64,000 bases of DNA from Chroogloeocystis siderophila 5.2 s.c.1 (GCF_001904655.1 NZ_MRCC01000002.1:303759-367758); one strand, 5' to 3'; positions 38,755 through 48,483 are shown, counted from the stretch's first letter. The notes: a model not told the origin generated them from the sequence alone. Made by a program: numbers and translations.

Positions 38755-39124
38755 TTATTTGATCATAGCCGTAAAATAGGGAAGCTCAGAGTAAAAGCCT
38801 TATGAATTAATGCATAGAAACTTCCTTACGACACAATAAATCATGAGTCGTATTGCTTGACTTCATTTTTTGAATATTTGTTTGACTATGATTTGATTAT
38901 GAATGTAGTTTAGAGCTATCGATATTTATAGTCAGAAAATTGCTTATCAGGTTGATGGCAAGATATCACGCGGGAAGTAATAAGGATACAGTTATAAAAT
39001 AAAAACTGAAACAAACACAAAGCGCAATCGCCGCAAATTAAATTCAGTACAAATGCTATCTGCGATCAGTAAAAGGTCACGATCGCGAAATTTGAACTCG
39101 CGATCGGCTTGTAGTCACTTGCGC
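38755..39124. other. Intergenic, with a T-arm-like inverted copy
   Basis: No gene seen. At 39081-39107 a hairpin (GATCGCGA/TCGCGATC) downstream of the leftward lipid-kinase gene may act as its terminator. Its minus strand repeats the tRNA-Thr T-arm with one mismatch in 19 nt. Confidence 0.5.
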
Positions 39125-40108
39125 TTATTCTTCAAACCCAGAAGTAGATTTAGACTCGACTTTTAAGCCTGGTAGTCCTTCAAGTTTTTCTATAGGAGAG
39201 GCTGGAGCGGATTCTTGTGGAACAAAAATGGTTAATCCTCCTGGTACACACTCAACATCAATTGGAGTGTCACCGATCAGTTCGCCATCTAACACGACTC
39301 TTTGGGATGGATTTGTGCGGATAATAACCCGTTTGGCACGGAGATAACCGATATCCTCGCGCTGTACCGCATTTTCGTTCAACGCGGTTTGAAGTAAGTG
39401 ATAAGAAGCCGCGATCGCACCTGCACGCGATACGGGTGCAATCACTGTCACATCGAGTAGCCCGTCGTCAAATACAACTCCGGCAGGTCCTTGTGCCAAA
39501 ATTGAAGTTGGGGGAGCAGCATTCGCAACTGTTACCGCCACCGCAGTTACTGTAATAATTTTATCTTCAGTTTCTATTTCGGCTTCAAAACTCTCCATTT
39601 CGCGTAATTCTTGAAGTCCCGCCATCACATAAGCCAACATCCCAAAGCGATTTTTGGCTTCGCGATCGGCGCGTTTGACAGTTTCAGCTTCAAAACCTAC
39701 TCCTGCTAACAAAACCATTGGTAAATTATTACATCGTGCCGCATCGACAACACGTGTTGCACCGCCCAAAATTGTTTGACAAGCTGCTTCAATTGTGTTG
39801 GGTAGCTCTAAAGCAGCCGCAAAAGCGTTGGCTGTACCGCGAGAAATGATACCTAGAGGAATGTCTGTACCGACTAATGCCGCCGCCGCTGTAGATAGCG
39901 TGCCATCACCACCAGAAGCAATGATTTTCGTTGCACCTTGAGCGATCGCCTCTTTAGCTATCTCGTCTGCACCCTTTTCCTCACTAGTAAACCGAATATC
40001 TAGATTAATTTCCGCTTCTAGGATTTCGCGAATTTGAGCTAAATCTTGCTCAGGATCGCTTTGACCTGCAACCGGATTAAAGATCAAACAAGCATCAGTT
40101 CGGCTCAT
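39125..40108 (-). CDS. YegS/BmrU-type lipid kinase (diacylglycerol kinase family)
   Basis: 327 aa. Nucleotide-binding ASGGDGTLSTAAAALVG, N-terminal FNPVAGQSDPEQDL, and C-terminal beta domain with FDDGLLDVTVIAP and VVLDGELIGDTPIDVECVPGGLTIFVP. The family phosphorylates diacylglycerol, phosphatidylglycerol or related lipids at the membrane face. The extra C-terminal 20 residues are low complexity. Monocistronic. Confidence 0.87.
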   Translation of the reverse strand: MSRTDACLIFNPVAGQSDPEQDLAQIREILEAEINLDIRFTSEEKGADEIAKEAIAQGATKIIASGGDGTLSTAAAALVGTDIPLGIISRGTANAFAAALELPNTIEAACQTILGGATRVVDAARCNNLPMVLLAGVGFEAETVKRADREAKNRFGMLAYVMAGLQELREMESFEAEIETEDKIITVTAVAVTVANAAPPTSILAQGPAGVVFDDGLLDVTVIAPVSRAGAIAASYHLLQTALNENAVQREDIGYLRAKRVIIRTNPSQRVVLDGELIGDTPIDVECVPGGLTIFVPQESAPASPIEKLEGLPGLKVESKSTSGFEE

Positions 40109-40313
40109 ACAAATCTAGTTTTCAATCACGATAGTGAACGCGCTTTCTAGACCAAAAAGTGCTTTACTTTACTGCTGTTATTTCTTACGAAGCGCAACAT
40201 TACCAAAGTAAAAGACGGTTTACAATCTAGAAAGCTTAAGCTTTAAATCTTAGCAAGAATATAACACTTGCTTTTTTAAAGCTGACACTACCTAAAGTTA
40301 CACAAACCTAAAA

Positions 40314-40571
40314 ATGCCAGACCCTATGATGTACCAGCAAGACACTTTTGTTGTGCTGGAACCAAACCAACCTGAACAGTTTTTAACGGCAGCCGAACTA
40401 CTAGAAAAGCTGCAAGTCATTCTCACCCAACGCCAAGAAAATTTACCACGCGAGTTAGAGCGCTTTACTTCAATTCAAGCGCAAGCTCAATATTTAATTG
40501 ATACGAGTTGTGAATTCGATTTAGGTCCAGGAGAGTATTTACAGTGGTATGCAGTACGCCTAGAAAAGTAG
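40314..40571 (+). CDS. CRR7 family protein (chlororespiratory reduction 7)
   Basis: 85 aa. FVVLEPNQPEQFLTAAELLEKLQ near the start and LDTSCEFDLGPGEYLQWYAVRLEK-type ending (here IDTSCEFDLGPGEYLQWY) match the CRR7 family. Plant CRR7 is needed for accumulation of the chloroplast NDH complex; the cyanobacterial role is less clear. Soluble. About 205 bp upstream of the gene is free of features. Confidence 0.82.
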   Translation: MPDPMMYQQDTFVVLEPNQPEQFLTAAELLEKLQVILTQRQENLPRELERFTSIQAQAQYLIDTSCEFDLGPGEYLQWYAVRLEK

Positions 40572-40620
40572 TAGTGAGCAATCCTTACCATCGTGAAAGA
40601 CATTTATTGCTGTGTTTGTT

Positions 40621-41214
40621 TCAACTTGCTTTAACACCTGAATTTTCTGGCAAAGTTGTACTACTTACTGCTTGAGACTTAATTAAAGCTAACTCAATTT
40701 TTTCTGCTTCTGGTTGGGTAATTTCCACGCGGATGTCAGGACCAAAAAAACTTTCCATTTTTTGCTGTTTATCTTGCCAAATTTGCAAAGGAATCAGCGG
40801 CGAGTCAAATTCTAAAATTAAAGCATAAGCACCTGCAATTTCAGTTTCGCGTAAACCCGTAATCACTGGTCTTTCTTCATCTGTGGGGCTTAAACCTAAA
40901 AATGACAGCGCTGTATCTAAGTGTGCTTCTTGACCGTAACGATAGCGAGTCACATCTTGACGAATTTGATTTTGTGTCGCTGTTGCTTGAGTCTTACGCA
41001 GTGTGAGTAACTCTGGTGTTGTCGGTTGGCTGAATGGCACTGGTACGAGTTCCGCAGCTTTCAGCGCTAATCCTCCGAGTAATAAAGGAATTCCGTAGAA
41101 AAATCCCACTAAATTTAGCGTCGGGTTGCCGTTGAAATAGGCAGTAAATCCCACAATGGTTAATATTCCACCGAGAACTAAACCTAGTGTTCCTAAAGAT
41201 GTTTGACGTAACAT
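40621..41214 (-). CDS. DUF2854 membrane protein
   Basis: 197 aa. Two spans at the N-terminus (LGTLGLVLGGILTIVGFTAYF and NLVGFFYGIPLLLGGLALKA), then a soluble domain with VTRYRYGQEAHLDTALSFLGLSP, the recognisable DUF2854 core, and a C-terminal FFGPDIRVEIT strand region. Found in cyanobacteria and plastid-bearing organisms; function unknown. Converges on CRR7. Confidence 0.85.
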   Translation of the reverse strand: MLRQTSLGTLGLVLGGILTIVGFTAYFNGNPTLNLVGFFYGIPLLLGGLALKAAELVPVPFSQPTTPELLTLRKTQATATQNQIRQDVTRYRYGQEAHLDTALSFLGLSPTDEERPVITGLRETEIAGAYALILEFDSPLIPLQIWQDKQQKMESFFGPDIRVEITQPEAEKIELALIKSQAVSSTTLPENSGVKAS

Positions 41215-41299
41215 GATACTTTGTAGGTAATGGCAATAACTCTAAGCTTTATTATCAACTGCTTTTGATGCATAGATACTCAGCATAGGTTGGTGTATT

Positions 41300-41883
41300 T
41301 TAACTTGCTTCTACAATCTCAAACCCTGCTTTGGTCAACATCCCCTCCATAATCCACGTATACGTTCTCTGTTCCTCGCGCACGTGCATCTCAAAATCTT
41401 TGGCTGTTCAGCCTTCACTTTCAGGTTTGGCAACTCGTTGAATCCATTCATTAATCGATGTTTCATACTCGGCGGGTGGAAATGAGAAAATGCCATCTCG
41501 CAAGTAGAAGATACCTTTCTGTTTAAGCATGGCAGCAATTCTGAAGTAAAGCCGCCATTTTCCAAAAATTAGGCAAGATGTGAAGGGCATTTTTTGTGAT
41601 AACAAAATCAAGCTGATCTTGATGTTGGTAACTCAAAAATCCGGCTTGATGAAATTCGATTTTTGTCACCCCGGTTTTTTGCGCTTTATTTTGAGCATAG
41701 CTGAGCATCGATTGTGAAATATCTATAGCATAAACAAAAGATGTCAGCGCTTTTTCGGCATTTTCTCTTGGAATTGGGACTTTTCGGCTAGGAAGAGCGT
41801 GACTTCAGGTTCAGCCCAAATTGGGGCTAGCGCATCGTGAAATCATCAAGCTGTAATGTATACTTGGCAGGGTTAGTCATCAT
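41300..41883 (-). pseudogene. Degraded class I SAM-dependent methyltransferase
   Basis: Reading leftward, recognisable pieces lie in different frames: MMTNPAKYTLQLDDFT, then DALAPIWAEPEVTLFLAEK, then ALTSFVYAIDISQSMLSYAQNKA with LDFVITKNALHIL, then LKQKGIFYLRDGIFSFPPAEYE. An in-frame TGA at 41408-41410 follows, and then TAKDFEMHVREEQRTYTWIM to a final TAA. At least three frameshifts plus the stop. The motif I glycine loop is missing, so part of the N-terminal domain has also been deleted. It cannot make a working enzyme. Confidence 0.85.
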
Positions 41884-41999
41884 GACATCACTTGCAAAAG
41901 ATTAACTATGCTTTTTACAATAAATATGATTTGTAGGATAGGCTCAGATGCGATCGCTTTGACTACAATAGGGGCAGAGTCAAGAATTACTACAGCAAC

Positions 42000-42185
42000 A
42001 TGAACCCAGAAACCTTACGCGAACGAGTCGCTAAAGTTGTGAGTAAACGTGAAACGCTTTTGCGATTGTTAGAACAACCTAACTTAGGGATTTTAAGAAC
42101 AGATGTTAATCAGGCGTTGGAAGAAATGGACGACTTAATCGATGAGTTTCGTCGGACTTTTCCCAACGAAGCGCAGTCTTTTTAA
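42000..42185 (+). CDS. Small conserved cyanobacterial protein
   Basis: 61 aa, MNPETLRERVAKVVSKRETLL...ALEEMDDLIDEFRRTFPNEAQSF. All-helical, charged and soluble, with no known domain. A terminator-like hairpin follows. Length and composition look like a genuine small protein of unknown role. Confidence 0.65.
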   Translation: MNPETLRERVAKVVSKRETLLRLLEQPNLGILRTDVNQALEEMDDLIDEFRRTFPNEAQSF

Positions 42186-42218
42186 GTTAAAATTAAAATA
42201 TTGAATTTTCAATACCAA

Positions 42219-42262
42219 AAAGCGCCAAAATAGAACTGACTACTAGGTTGATTGGCGCTTGG
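42219..42262. terminator. Bidirectional hairpin between two convergent genes
   Basis: AAGCGCCAA (42220-42228) and TTGGCGCTT (42252-42260) pair perfectly, with A-rich sequence before and a short loop region of 23 nt. Confidence 0.6.
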
Positions 42263-42305
42263 TCAAGTCGCTTGTGTTGCCCTTAGCTGCTAGATAAATT
42301 TTCTA

Positions 42306-42707
42306 CTATTTAATATTACGATTGCCGATCTCGCGTACCAAAGCAATTAATTCTGGAGTAGAGGTATCTTTTCGGCAAAAAGCATCCATATTGTTAAGTT
42401 GGTTGCTTTCGCGTAGTTTTGGTTCCTCTAAAGATGAGTACGCAATAATTTGAGTACCTGGAGCAATATCTTTAATTTGGTTAGAAGCACTCAAGCCATC
42501 CATGACTGGCATTTGCAAGTCAAGAATGATTACGTCAGGATGATGGCGTTGTACCATTTCCACCGCCTCTAAGCCATTGCTTGCTAAACCAACTAACTCA
42601 ATATTTTCTTGATTCGCTAATGCTAACTTGAGACTAAAGCGGGTTAGCTCGTGGTCATCAGCTATTAAAACGCGTAAGGTACTAGACTGACAAGACAAGG
42701 GTAACAT
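42306..42707 (-). CDS. Receiver-only response regulator
   Basis: 133 aa: a single CheY-like domain. Acidic pocket IADDHE, phosphorylation site D63 in ILDLQMP, Ser in IAYSS, and Lys in FCRKDTS. The beginning (VLIADDHELTRFSLKLAL) resembles NarL-type receivers, but the HTH output domain is absent. It probably signals by protein contact or belongs to a phosphorelay. No kinase is adjacent. Confidence 0.88.
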   Translation of the reverse strand: MLPLSCQSSTLRVLIADDHELTRFSLKLALANQENIELVGLASNGLEAVEMVQRHHPDVIILDLQMPVMDGLSASNQIKDIAPGTQIIAYSSLEEPKLRESNQLNNMDAFCRKDTSTPELIALVREIGNRNIK

Positions 42708-43145
42708 CCAATAATAATGAGTAGCGATTTGTTAAATGTTTAGTTTAGTTTATGACATAGTTAACGCTACTTCACTCTATCTGCTGGGTGAATCGTCTTG
42801 CAGCAGTGATTACAAATATTGCAGTTGTTAATTAGTAAAATTTATTGAGGTAAAGTTTGGTAAAGAAAGATCTAATATTAAGTCCGGTTGATGAGTAATG
42901 ATAAAAATGGTTGCTAGTGACTAGTAATTCGCCACAAAGATAAGGTTAGTTAACCGAAGATGATATAAGACGACAGAAGTTTCAGACTTGATGAAAGAGA
43001 ACTCACCCCCCAACCCCTAAGTTTGGGGAACTTTAAAAAGCTTAATTTTTACTAGGATTGAGGAGCAATAGCTCTGAGTGGGGTTTATCGTGTTGTCGCA
43101 ACTGGCGTGGACAGAAGAGGGCTAGTCAATGTTTGTACAACCGTT
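42708..43145. other. Intergenic between two leftward genes
   Basis: 438 bp without a confident gene. It contains the palindromic CCCCAACCCCTAAGTTTGGGG-type element (about 43008-43028) and near 43092 the GTTGTCGCAACTGGCGTG sequence shared with 20645. Confidence 0.4.
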
Positions 43146-45314
43146 CTATTCTTTTGTTAATCCTGCATCAAGTGCCAGTTGCATTAAGATATTTTGGGAG
43201 CTTGCTTCTAGGCTATCTTCTGTTGGTTTTCTTTGAATGTAACTGCCATCTGGTTGCAAATCCCAAGCTTGACGGTTATCTGCCAGCAAAATTCCTAAGA
43301 TTTCCTGAAGATCTTTCGCAATTTTTGGATCAGCCACTGGGGTAATTGCTTCAACGCGGCGATCTAGGTTGCGTGGCATCCAATCAGCACTGCCAATAAA
43401 AATTTCTTCTTGACCATTGTTGTCAAAGTAAAAGATGCGCGAGTGTTCTAAAAAGCGTCCCACAATACTGATTACGCGGATATTTTCACTAATATCTTTG
43501 AGTCCAGGACGCAAGCAGCATATACCACGAATAATTAAATCAATTTGCACTCCTGCTTGTGATGCTTCATAAAGCGTGGCAATAATTTGCGGGTCTACTA
43601 GCGAATTCATCTTAGCAACGATGCGACCAGTTGCGCCGTTGTGACAGTGTTCAATTTCACGACGAATCAAAGCAAGAAAGCGATCGCGCATATTTACAGG
43701 TGCAACTAGCAGCTGACGATAAGACTTTTGGCGCGAGTATCCTGTCAAGTAGTTAAATAAGTCGGTTAAGTCTGCGCCTAGTTCTTCACGACAGCTAAAC
43801 AGTCCCAAATCAGTGTAGAGGCGTGCAGTTTTAGGGTTATAGTTACCTGTACCAATGTGAACATAACGATGGATGCGATCGCCCTCGCGACGTACAACCA
43901 TGACGATCTTTGAGTGCGTTTTTAAGCCTGTGACACCGTAAACAACATGAACCCCTACACGTTCCAAGCGCCGCGCCCAATAAATATTATTTTCCTCATC
44001 GAAACGCGCTTTGAGTTCGACTAAAACCGCGACTTGCTTGCCGTTTTCGGCAGCTGCGATGAGTGCATTAACAATTGGTGAATCTCCAGAGGTTCGGTAA
44101 AGTGTCATCTTGATTGCTAGCACAGCTGGGTCATAGGCAGCTTGCGTAATAAACCGCAGTACGGTAGCAGAAAAAGATTCATACGGATGGTGTACTAATA
44201 AATCTCCTTCCTTAATTACCGAAAAAAAATCTTTACCTTCCTCAGATTCCTGAAGGTCTGGATTAAGTGTAGGAACACTGATTCCTTGCACGCGGGGCGG
44301 AATAACTGATTTCCAAGGTGGGTCTTTGAGTTCAGGTAAGGGTAATGCCATAAACGACATGAGATCGCCTAAACCTAGTAACCCTTGAATTTCATAAACG
44401 TCCGTTTCTTCTAAATCCAACTCTTGTAGTAGCTTTAATCTAACAGGTTCTGGAATATGCGATTCAATTTCTAGCCTGACGGTCGAACCACCAACACGCC
44501 GCTTACGCAATTCTTGTTCGATTGCTTGCAGCAAGTCATCCGCTTCATCTTCTTCAAGTTCCAAATCAGAATCGCGGGTGATGCGAAATAGGTAATATTC
44601 CTGAATATTCATTCCAGGAAACAGCGACTCTAAATTATGTGCTAGTACTTGTTCTAAAAGAACTCCAGTCCAATGCACAGGCTGTCCTTGTGCCTGTACT
44701 CCTAATTCTGGGGGTAGTGCTAAAAAGCGGGGTAATGCCTTAGGAACTTTAACTCTCGCAAAGAACTCAGCTTCAGTATCTGGATTTTTAACAACAACTG
44801 CGAGATTAAGGCTGAGATTGGAAATATAAGGAAATGGATGGCTAGGATCAATTGCTAGTGGAGTAAGAACAGGAAAAATTTGCTCCTCAAAGTAGTCTTG
44901 TAGATAAGTCCGCTGTTCTTGATTTAAATCAATATAATCGAGAATATGAATTCCTGCTTGCGCCAGCGCTGGGCGAATGACTTGCTCAAAGTGCTGGTGT
45001 TGTTGAGCAACTAGTGGGCGTAGTCGTTGACTAATTGCGTCAAGTTGTTCTTGCGGTGTTCGACCATCAGGGGTTAACTGCGTCACTTTCGCGGCAACTT
45101 GCTCTTTTAAAGCGGCGATGCGTACCATGAAAAATTCATCTAAATTGGAACTAAAAATCGCCAAAAATTTGAGTCGCTCTAACAACGGCGTACGCGGATC
45201 GCAAGCTTCGTGTAATACTCGATGATTGAACTCCAACCAGCTTAGCTCGCGATTAAAGTAGTATTGGGGATCTTTAAGATTAATTTCAGTCGCGGTTTTT
45301 TTTGTTCTGGGCAT
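43146..45314 (-). CDS. ppk1: Polyphosphate kinase 1
   Basis: 722 aa, normal PPK1 length. N domain begins YFNRELSWLEFNHRVLHEA; head domain to about 310; catalytic C1/C2 with HPYESFSATVLRFI, the phospho-accepting His in GLKTHSKIVMVVRRE, YVHIGTGNYNPKTARLYTD, and GSADWMPRNLDRRVE. Reversible transfer of ATP gamma-phosphate to polyphosphate, forming storage granules and stress reserve. Monocistronic, leftward. Confidence 0.95.
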   Translation of the reverse strand: MPRTKKTATEINLKDPQYYFNRELSWLEFNHRVLHEACDPRTPLLERLKFLAIFSSNLDEFFMVRIAALKEQVAAKVTQLTPDGRTPQEQLDAISQRLRPLVAQQHQHFEQVIRPALAQAGIHILDYIDLNQEQRTYLQDYFEEQIFPVLTPLAIDPSHPFPYISNLSLNLAVVVKNPDTEAEFFARVKVPKALPRFLALPPELGVQAQGQPVHWTGVLLEQVLAHNLESLFPGMNIQEYYLFRITRDSDLELEEDEADDLLQAIEQELRKRRVGGSTVRLEIESHIPEPVRLKLLQELDLEETDVYEIQGLLGLGDLMSFMALPLPELKDPPWKSVIPPRVQGISVPTLNPDLQESEEGKDFFSVIKEGDLLVHHPYESFSATVLRFITQAAYDPAVLAIKMTLYRTSGDSPIVNALIAAAENGKQVAVLVELKARFDEENNIYWARRLERVGVHVVYGVTGLKTHSKIVMVVRREGDRIHRYVHIGTGNYNPKTARLYTDLGLFSCREELGADLTDLFNYLTGYSRQKSYRQLLVAPVNMRDRFLALIRREIEHCHNGATGRIVAKMNSLVDPQIIATLYEASQAGVQIDLIIRGICCLRPGLKDISENIRVISIVGRFLEHSRIFYFDNNGQEEIFIGSADWMPRNLDRRVEAITPVADPKIAKDLQEILGILLADNRQAWDLQPDGSYIQRKPTEDSLEASSQNILMQLALDAGLTKE

Positions 45315-45633
45315 ATAGGTTAAGTGACTGCCAGGAAAACTTTAACTAGGGAATTAATACTATTTTGGATGTTAAATTTTATATTTTGATTAAGTCCGTA
45401 AGTATAATTAAAAATCTTACGCTCCAAGGTTGCGGACTTAGAAATACAGGAAGTAGTCAGGACACTTTACCCATTATGGAAGGCAAAGCAATACTCTTTA
45501 AGGATGAGGATTAATGTGTAGCTTAGACTAATTGATTTGGAATAGAAAATTAGAGTTCTCAGCCAAACGTCATTACCTGTTGGACTATGGCATTGCGACT
45601 GCCAACATTTCGTTCATAGTTTTTGATATTGCA
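45315..45633. other. Intergenic with a malic-enzyme gene fragment
   Basis: 319 bp. It holds a stem (AAGTCCG...CGGACTT, about 45392-45439) and at about 45465-45512 a plus-strand stretch that translates as TLPIMEGKAILFKDED then stop, matching the ALPVMEGKAMLFKE part of the malic enzyme at 52.4 kb. Confidence 0.55.
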
Positions 45634-45843
45634 CTAAAATACTTCATTCTCTATTCCCTGCCACCATTCTCCCAAATTCATTAAATCTTGGTGGATGTCT
45701 GTCAATTCTTGCGCATATTCTTCCGGCGAAGTTATGGCGCGACGTTCTTGAAGTTTCTTTAAGCGTAGCTGTACTAACAGCCAAGGTTTGGAAATACTAT
45801 CTGTCGCTTCCAAGTATTGCGCTAAATCTTTACTATCCATCAA
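45634..45843 (-). CDS. Small conserved cyanobacterial protein
   Basis: 69 aa (MMDSKDLAQYLEATDSISKPWLLVQLRLKKLQERRAI...WWQGIENEVF). Soluble and helical, with no recognised domain. Sits just downstream of sodB on the same strand, separated from it by a terminator. The function is unknown. Confidence 0.65.
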   Translation of the reverse strand: MMDSKDLAQYLEATDSISKPWLLVQLRLKKLQERRAITSPEEYAQELTDIHQDLMNLGEWWQGIENEVF

Positions 45844-45885
45844 CCAGCACCAGTGAGGGTTAGTCTTATAGTACAGAAAAACAGA

Positions 45886-45908
45886 CAGCCACGACGAAAT
45901 CGTGACTG
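45886..45908 (-). terminator. Intrinsic terminator of the superoxide dismutase gene
   Basis: Hairpin CAG(C)CACGA-cgaaa-TCGTG(A)CTG with one mismatch; reading leftward it is followed by CTGTTTTTCTG. About 40 nt beyond the stop codon. Confidence 0.75.
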
Positions 45909-45946
45909 CCTTGAATCAAACTAATGACGCTAATTACATCGATGAA

Positions 45947-46561
45947 CTAGCGAGTTGACATCTCAAAACGCTTGTTGATTTCATCCCAATTAACGACGTT
46001 CCACCATTGCTTGAGATATTCAGCACGGCGGTTTTGATACTTGAGATAATACGCGTGTTCCCAAACATCATTTCCCATGATTGGGAAGTAACCTTGAGTA
46101 ATCGGACTATCTTGGTTGGGGGTACTCATAACTTCTAGCTTGCCATCAGGGCTACGTACGAGCCATACCCAGCCACTGCCAAATTGTTTGGTTCCCGCAT
46201 CATTGAAGCGTTGCTTGAAGGTTTCAAAATCACCAAAGGTGTCTCGAATAGCTTCACCAACTGCGCCAGTCGGTTCGCCACCTGCATTTGGTCCCATAAT
46301 TTCCCAGAACATTGTATGGTTAACGTGACCGCCACCATTATTGCGTACTGCTGTCCGCACGTCGTCTGGAATGCTATCAAGTTCGCGCACTAAATCTTCG
46401 AGACTTTTGCTTTGCAGTTCTGCGTGCTTTTCTACTGCAGCGTTGAGGTTATTGACGTAAGTCTGATGGTGCATATCATGGTGCAACTGCATCGTTTGAG
46501 CGTCAATGTATGGTTCTAAGGCGTCGTAATTATAAGGTAAGGCTGAAAGTTCAAATGCCAT
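45947..46561 (-). CDS. Superoxide dismutase, Mn/Fe family (Mn-type residues)
   Basis: 204 aa. Metal ligands: H in [11 protein letters not shown] (two conserved His), D and H in [20 protein letters not shown] carries Gly where Fe-SODs have Gln (AQVWNHTFFW), and STPNQDSP provides the Gln of Mn-SODs. These residues favour manganese, although such genes are often labelled sodB. No signal peptide, so cytosolic. It disproportionates superoxide. Confidence 0.92.
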   Translation of the reverse strand: MAFELSALPYNYDALEPYIDAQTMQLHHDMHHQTYVNNLNAAVEKHAELQSKSLEDLVRELDSIPDDVRTAVRNNGGGHVNHTMFWEIMGPNAGGEPTGAVGEAIRDTFGDFETFKQRFNDAGTKQFGSGWVWLVRSPDGKLEVMSTPNQDSPITQGYFPIMGNDVWEHAYYLKYQNRRAEYLKQWWNVVNWDEINKRFEMSTR

Positions 46562-46828
46562 TGTATGAAATCCTCACATAAGTGCTTGCCAACAAAGTAT
46601 CTATTGTAGAATCTCAGGCACCTATACGCAGTATTCATTAGTCTGAACTTGAAAAATGGTGCGAAATAAAAATTAATGTTTGAATAAGTTAAATAAAGAT
46701 TAAATCAAGCTAGATTTTGCTCGTATCCAGTCTTTTGTACGAATTCACTAGCGATTACACTTACACTTTGACTGTATTAAGTAAATAATTTTGAACAAAG
46801 CATAAGAGATCGAACACGTAATTAAACT

Positions 46829-48406
46829 TTAGTGTGACAACCGTTGATGGTAGTAGTTGATAATTTCGGCGGTCACTTCTGCGACATCTTTACCATCGGT
46901 TTGTACTTCAATAGCATCAATTGCTTTTTGCAACGGCGCAATCTTACGCGTGCTGTCTTTGCGATCGCGTTCGGCGATATCTTGCTCTAGTTGTGCCAAA
47001 CTGATGTGTGGTTGACCTTGTTCCTCAAAGTCTTGTTGTCGGCGTCTCGCACGTTCTTGTACCGAAGCCGTGAGAAAAATTTTGAGATCTGCATCAGGGA
47101 AAACTTGCGTACCAATGTCACGTCCTTCTGCGACCAAACCGCCTTTTTGACCAAAAATTTGTTGTTTTTGGACTAACGCTTTGCGTACCGCCGGTTGAGC
47201 CGCGATCGCGGATACTTGGGACGTCACTTCGATGCTGCGGATTGCTTGCGTGACTTCTTGGTCGTTAATCCAAACGCGCTGTGGGGATTCGGGATCGACT
47301 TCAGGAACTAGCTGAAATTCGCTCTGACTTGCTAATTCGGCGATCGCGCACTGATCTTCAAAAGAAATCCCTAACTGCAATACTAACCAAGTTAACGCGC
47401 GGTACATTGCGCCGCTATCGAGATACAATAATCCCAATTTTGCCGCTACTTGACGCGCGACGGTGGATTTACCTGCACCGGCTGGACCATCTATCGCGAT
47501 GATGGGTTGGCGATTTTGCAAAATAACATTATCAATTAACCGCGCTGTACCAACTCGCGCTGCGATCGCTAGCATTCCTGATTCCTCTACTTTCTCCAAC
47601 GGCATCAATGTTATTGGATGCACTAATTCAACATATTCCAGGGTAACAGCACTCGCAGCGGTGATTTCTTTTTTTACAGTTTCAATTAATGCTTCGCTCA
47701 AATGCTCTCCCGCAGCAAAAGCTTGTTGAGCTTGCTGTAATGCACGATACAAAATTGCGGCTTCTTGTCTTTGTTCGGGTGTCAAATATTGGTTGCGCGA
47801 ACTCATTGCTAGCCCTGATAGTTCGCGGACAATCGGACAACCGATAATTTCAACGGGAATATTTAAATCTTTGACTAACCGGCGAATAATTGCGAGTTGC
47901 TGACCGTCTTTTTGTCCAAAGTAGGCGCGATCAGGCTGTACGACGTTCAGTAGCTTAGTAACAATTGTGGCGACACCTTGAAAGTGACCAGGACGCGATC
48001 GCCCGCACAAAACCGAAGTCATTTCTGCGGGGGGTACAACTTGAGTCAGCAGTGTGGAAGCAATTCCCATCTCTTTGGGAGTAGGAGCAAATAGTACATC
48101 TACTCCTACTTGTTCGCACAATTGGCGATCGCGCTCAAGCGTGCGCGGATAACTTTGATAATCTTCATTGGGACCAAACTGTAATGGATTAACAAAGATG
48201 CTGACAATGACTGTCTCATTTTCTTGTCTTGCGCGTTCGATAAGGCTGAGATGACCTGCGTGCAAGGCTCCCATTGTTGGCACCAAACCAACCGATTGGG
48301 ATAAAGAATCGCTACCGCTTAGTTTTTCTGGCGTCAACCGGTTATTTTCTCGGCGGCAAATCTCCAAGTAACAACGCAGCGCCGCAATCGTTGTAAACAG
48401 GCGCAC
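46829..48406 (-). CDS. panC-cmk: Bifunctional pantothenate synthetase / cytidylate kinase
   Basis: 525 aa from the GTG at 48406 (VRLFTTIAALRCYLE); an upstream frame would add 10 residues. PanC part to about 290: VGLVPTMGALHAGHLSLIERA with the HxGH motif, then YFGQKDGQQLAIIRRLV and SSRNQYL. CMK part from about 300: IIAIDGPAGAGKSTVARQVA and YLDSGAMYRALTW, with GRDIGTQVFPDADLKIFLTA. This fusion is the standard cyanobacterial arrangement. It makes pantothenate and phosphorylates CMP/dCMP. Confidence 0.94.
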   Translation of the reverse strand: MRLFTTIAALRCYLEICRRENNRLTPEKLSGSDSLSQSVGLVPTMGALHAGHLSLIERARQENETVIVSIFVNPLQFGPNEDYQSYPRTLERDRQLCEQVGVDVLFAPTPKEMGIASTLLTQVVPPAEMTSVLCGRSRPGHFQGVATIVTKLLNVVQPDRAYFGQKDGQQLAIIRRLVKDLNIPVEIIGCPIVRELSGLAMSSRNQYLTPEQRQEAAILYRALQQAQQAFAAGEHLSEALIETVKKEITAASAVTLEYVELVHPITLMPLEKVEESGMLAIAARVGTARLIDNVILQNRQPIIAIDGPAGAGKSTVARQVAAKLGLLYLDSGAMYRALTWLVLQLGISFEDQCAIAELASQSEFQLVPEVDPESPQRVWINDQEVTQAIRSIEVTSQVSAIAAQPAVRKALVQKQQIFGQKGGLVAEGRDIGTQVFPDADLKIFLTASVQERARRRQQDFEEQGQPHISLAQLEQDIAERDRKDSTRKIAPLQKAIDAIEVQTDGKDVAEVTAEIINYYHQRLSH

Positions 48407-48483
48407 CAAAAACTCCCATTTGTTTCTTTCACCCACTCGCTAGTTTATCGCTAATTCTCAGGGTGATGAAGAGAAGAGATCAA

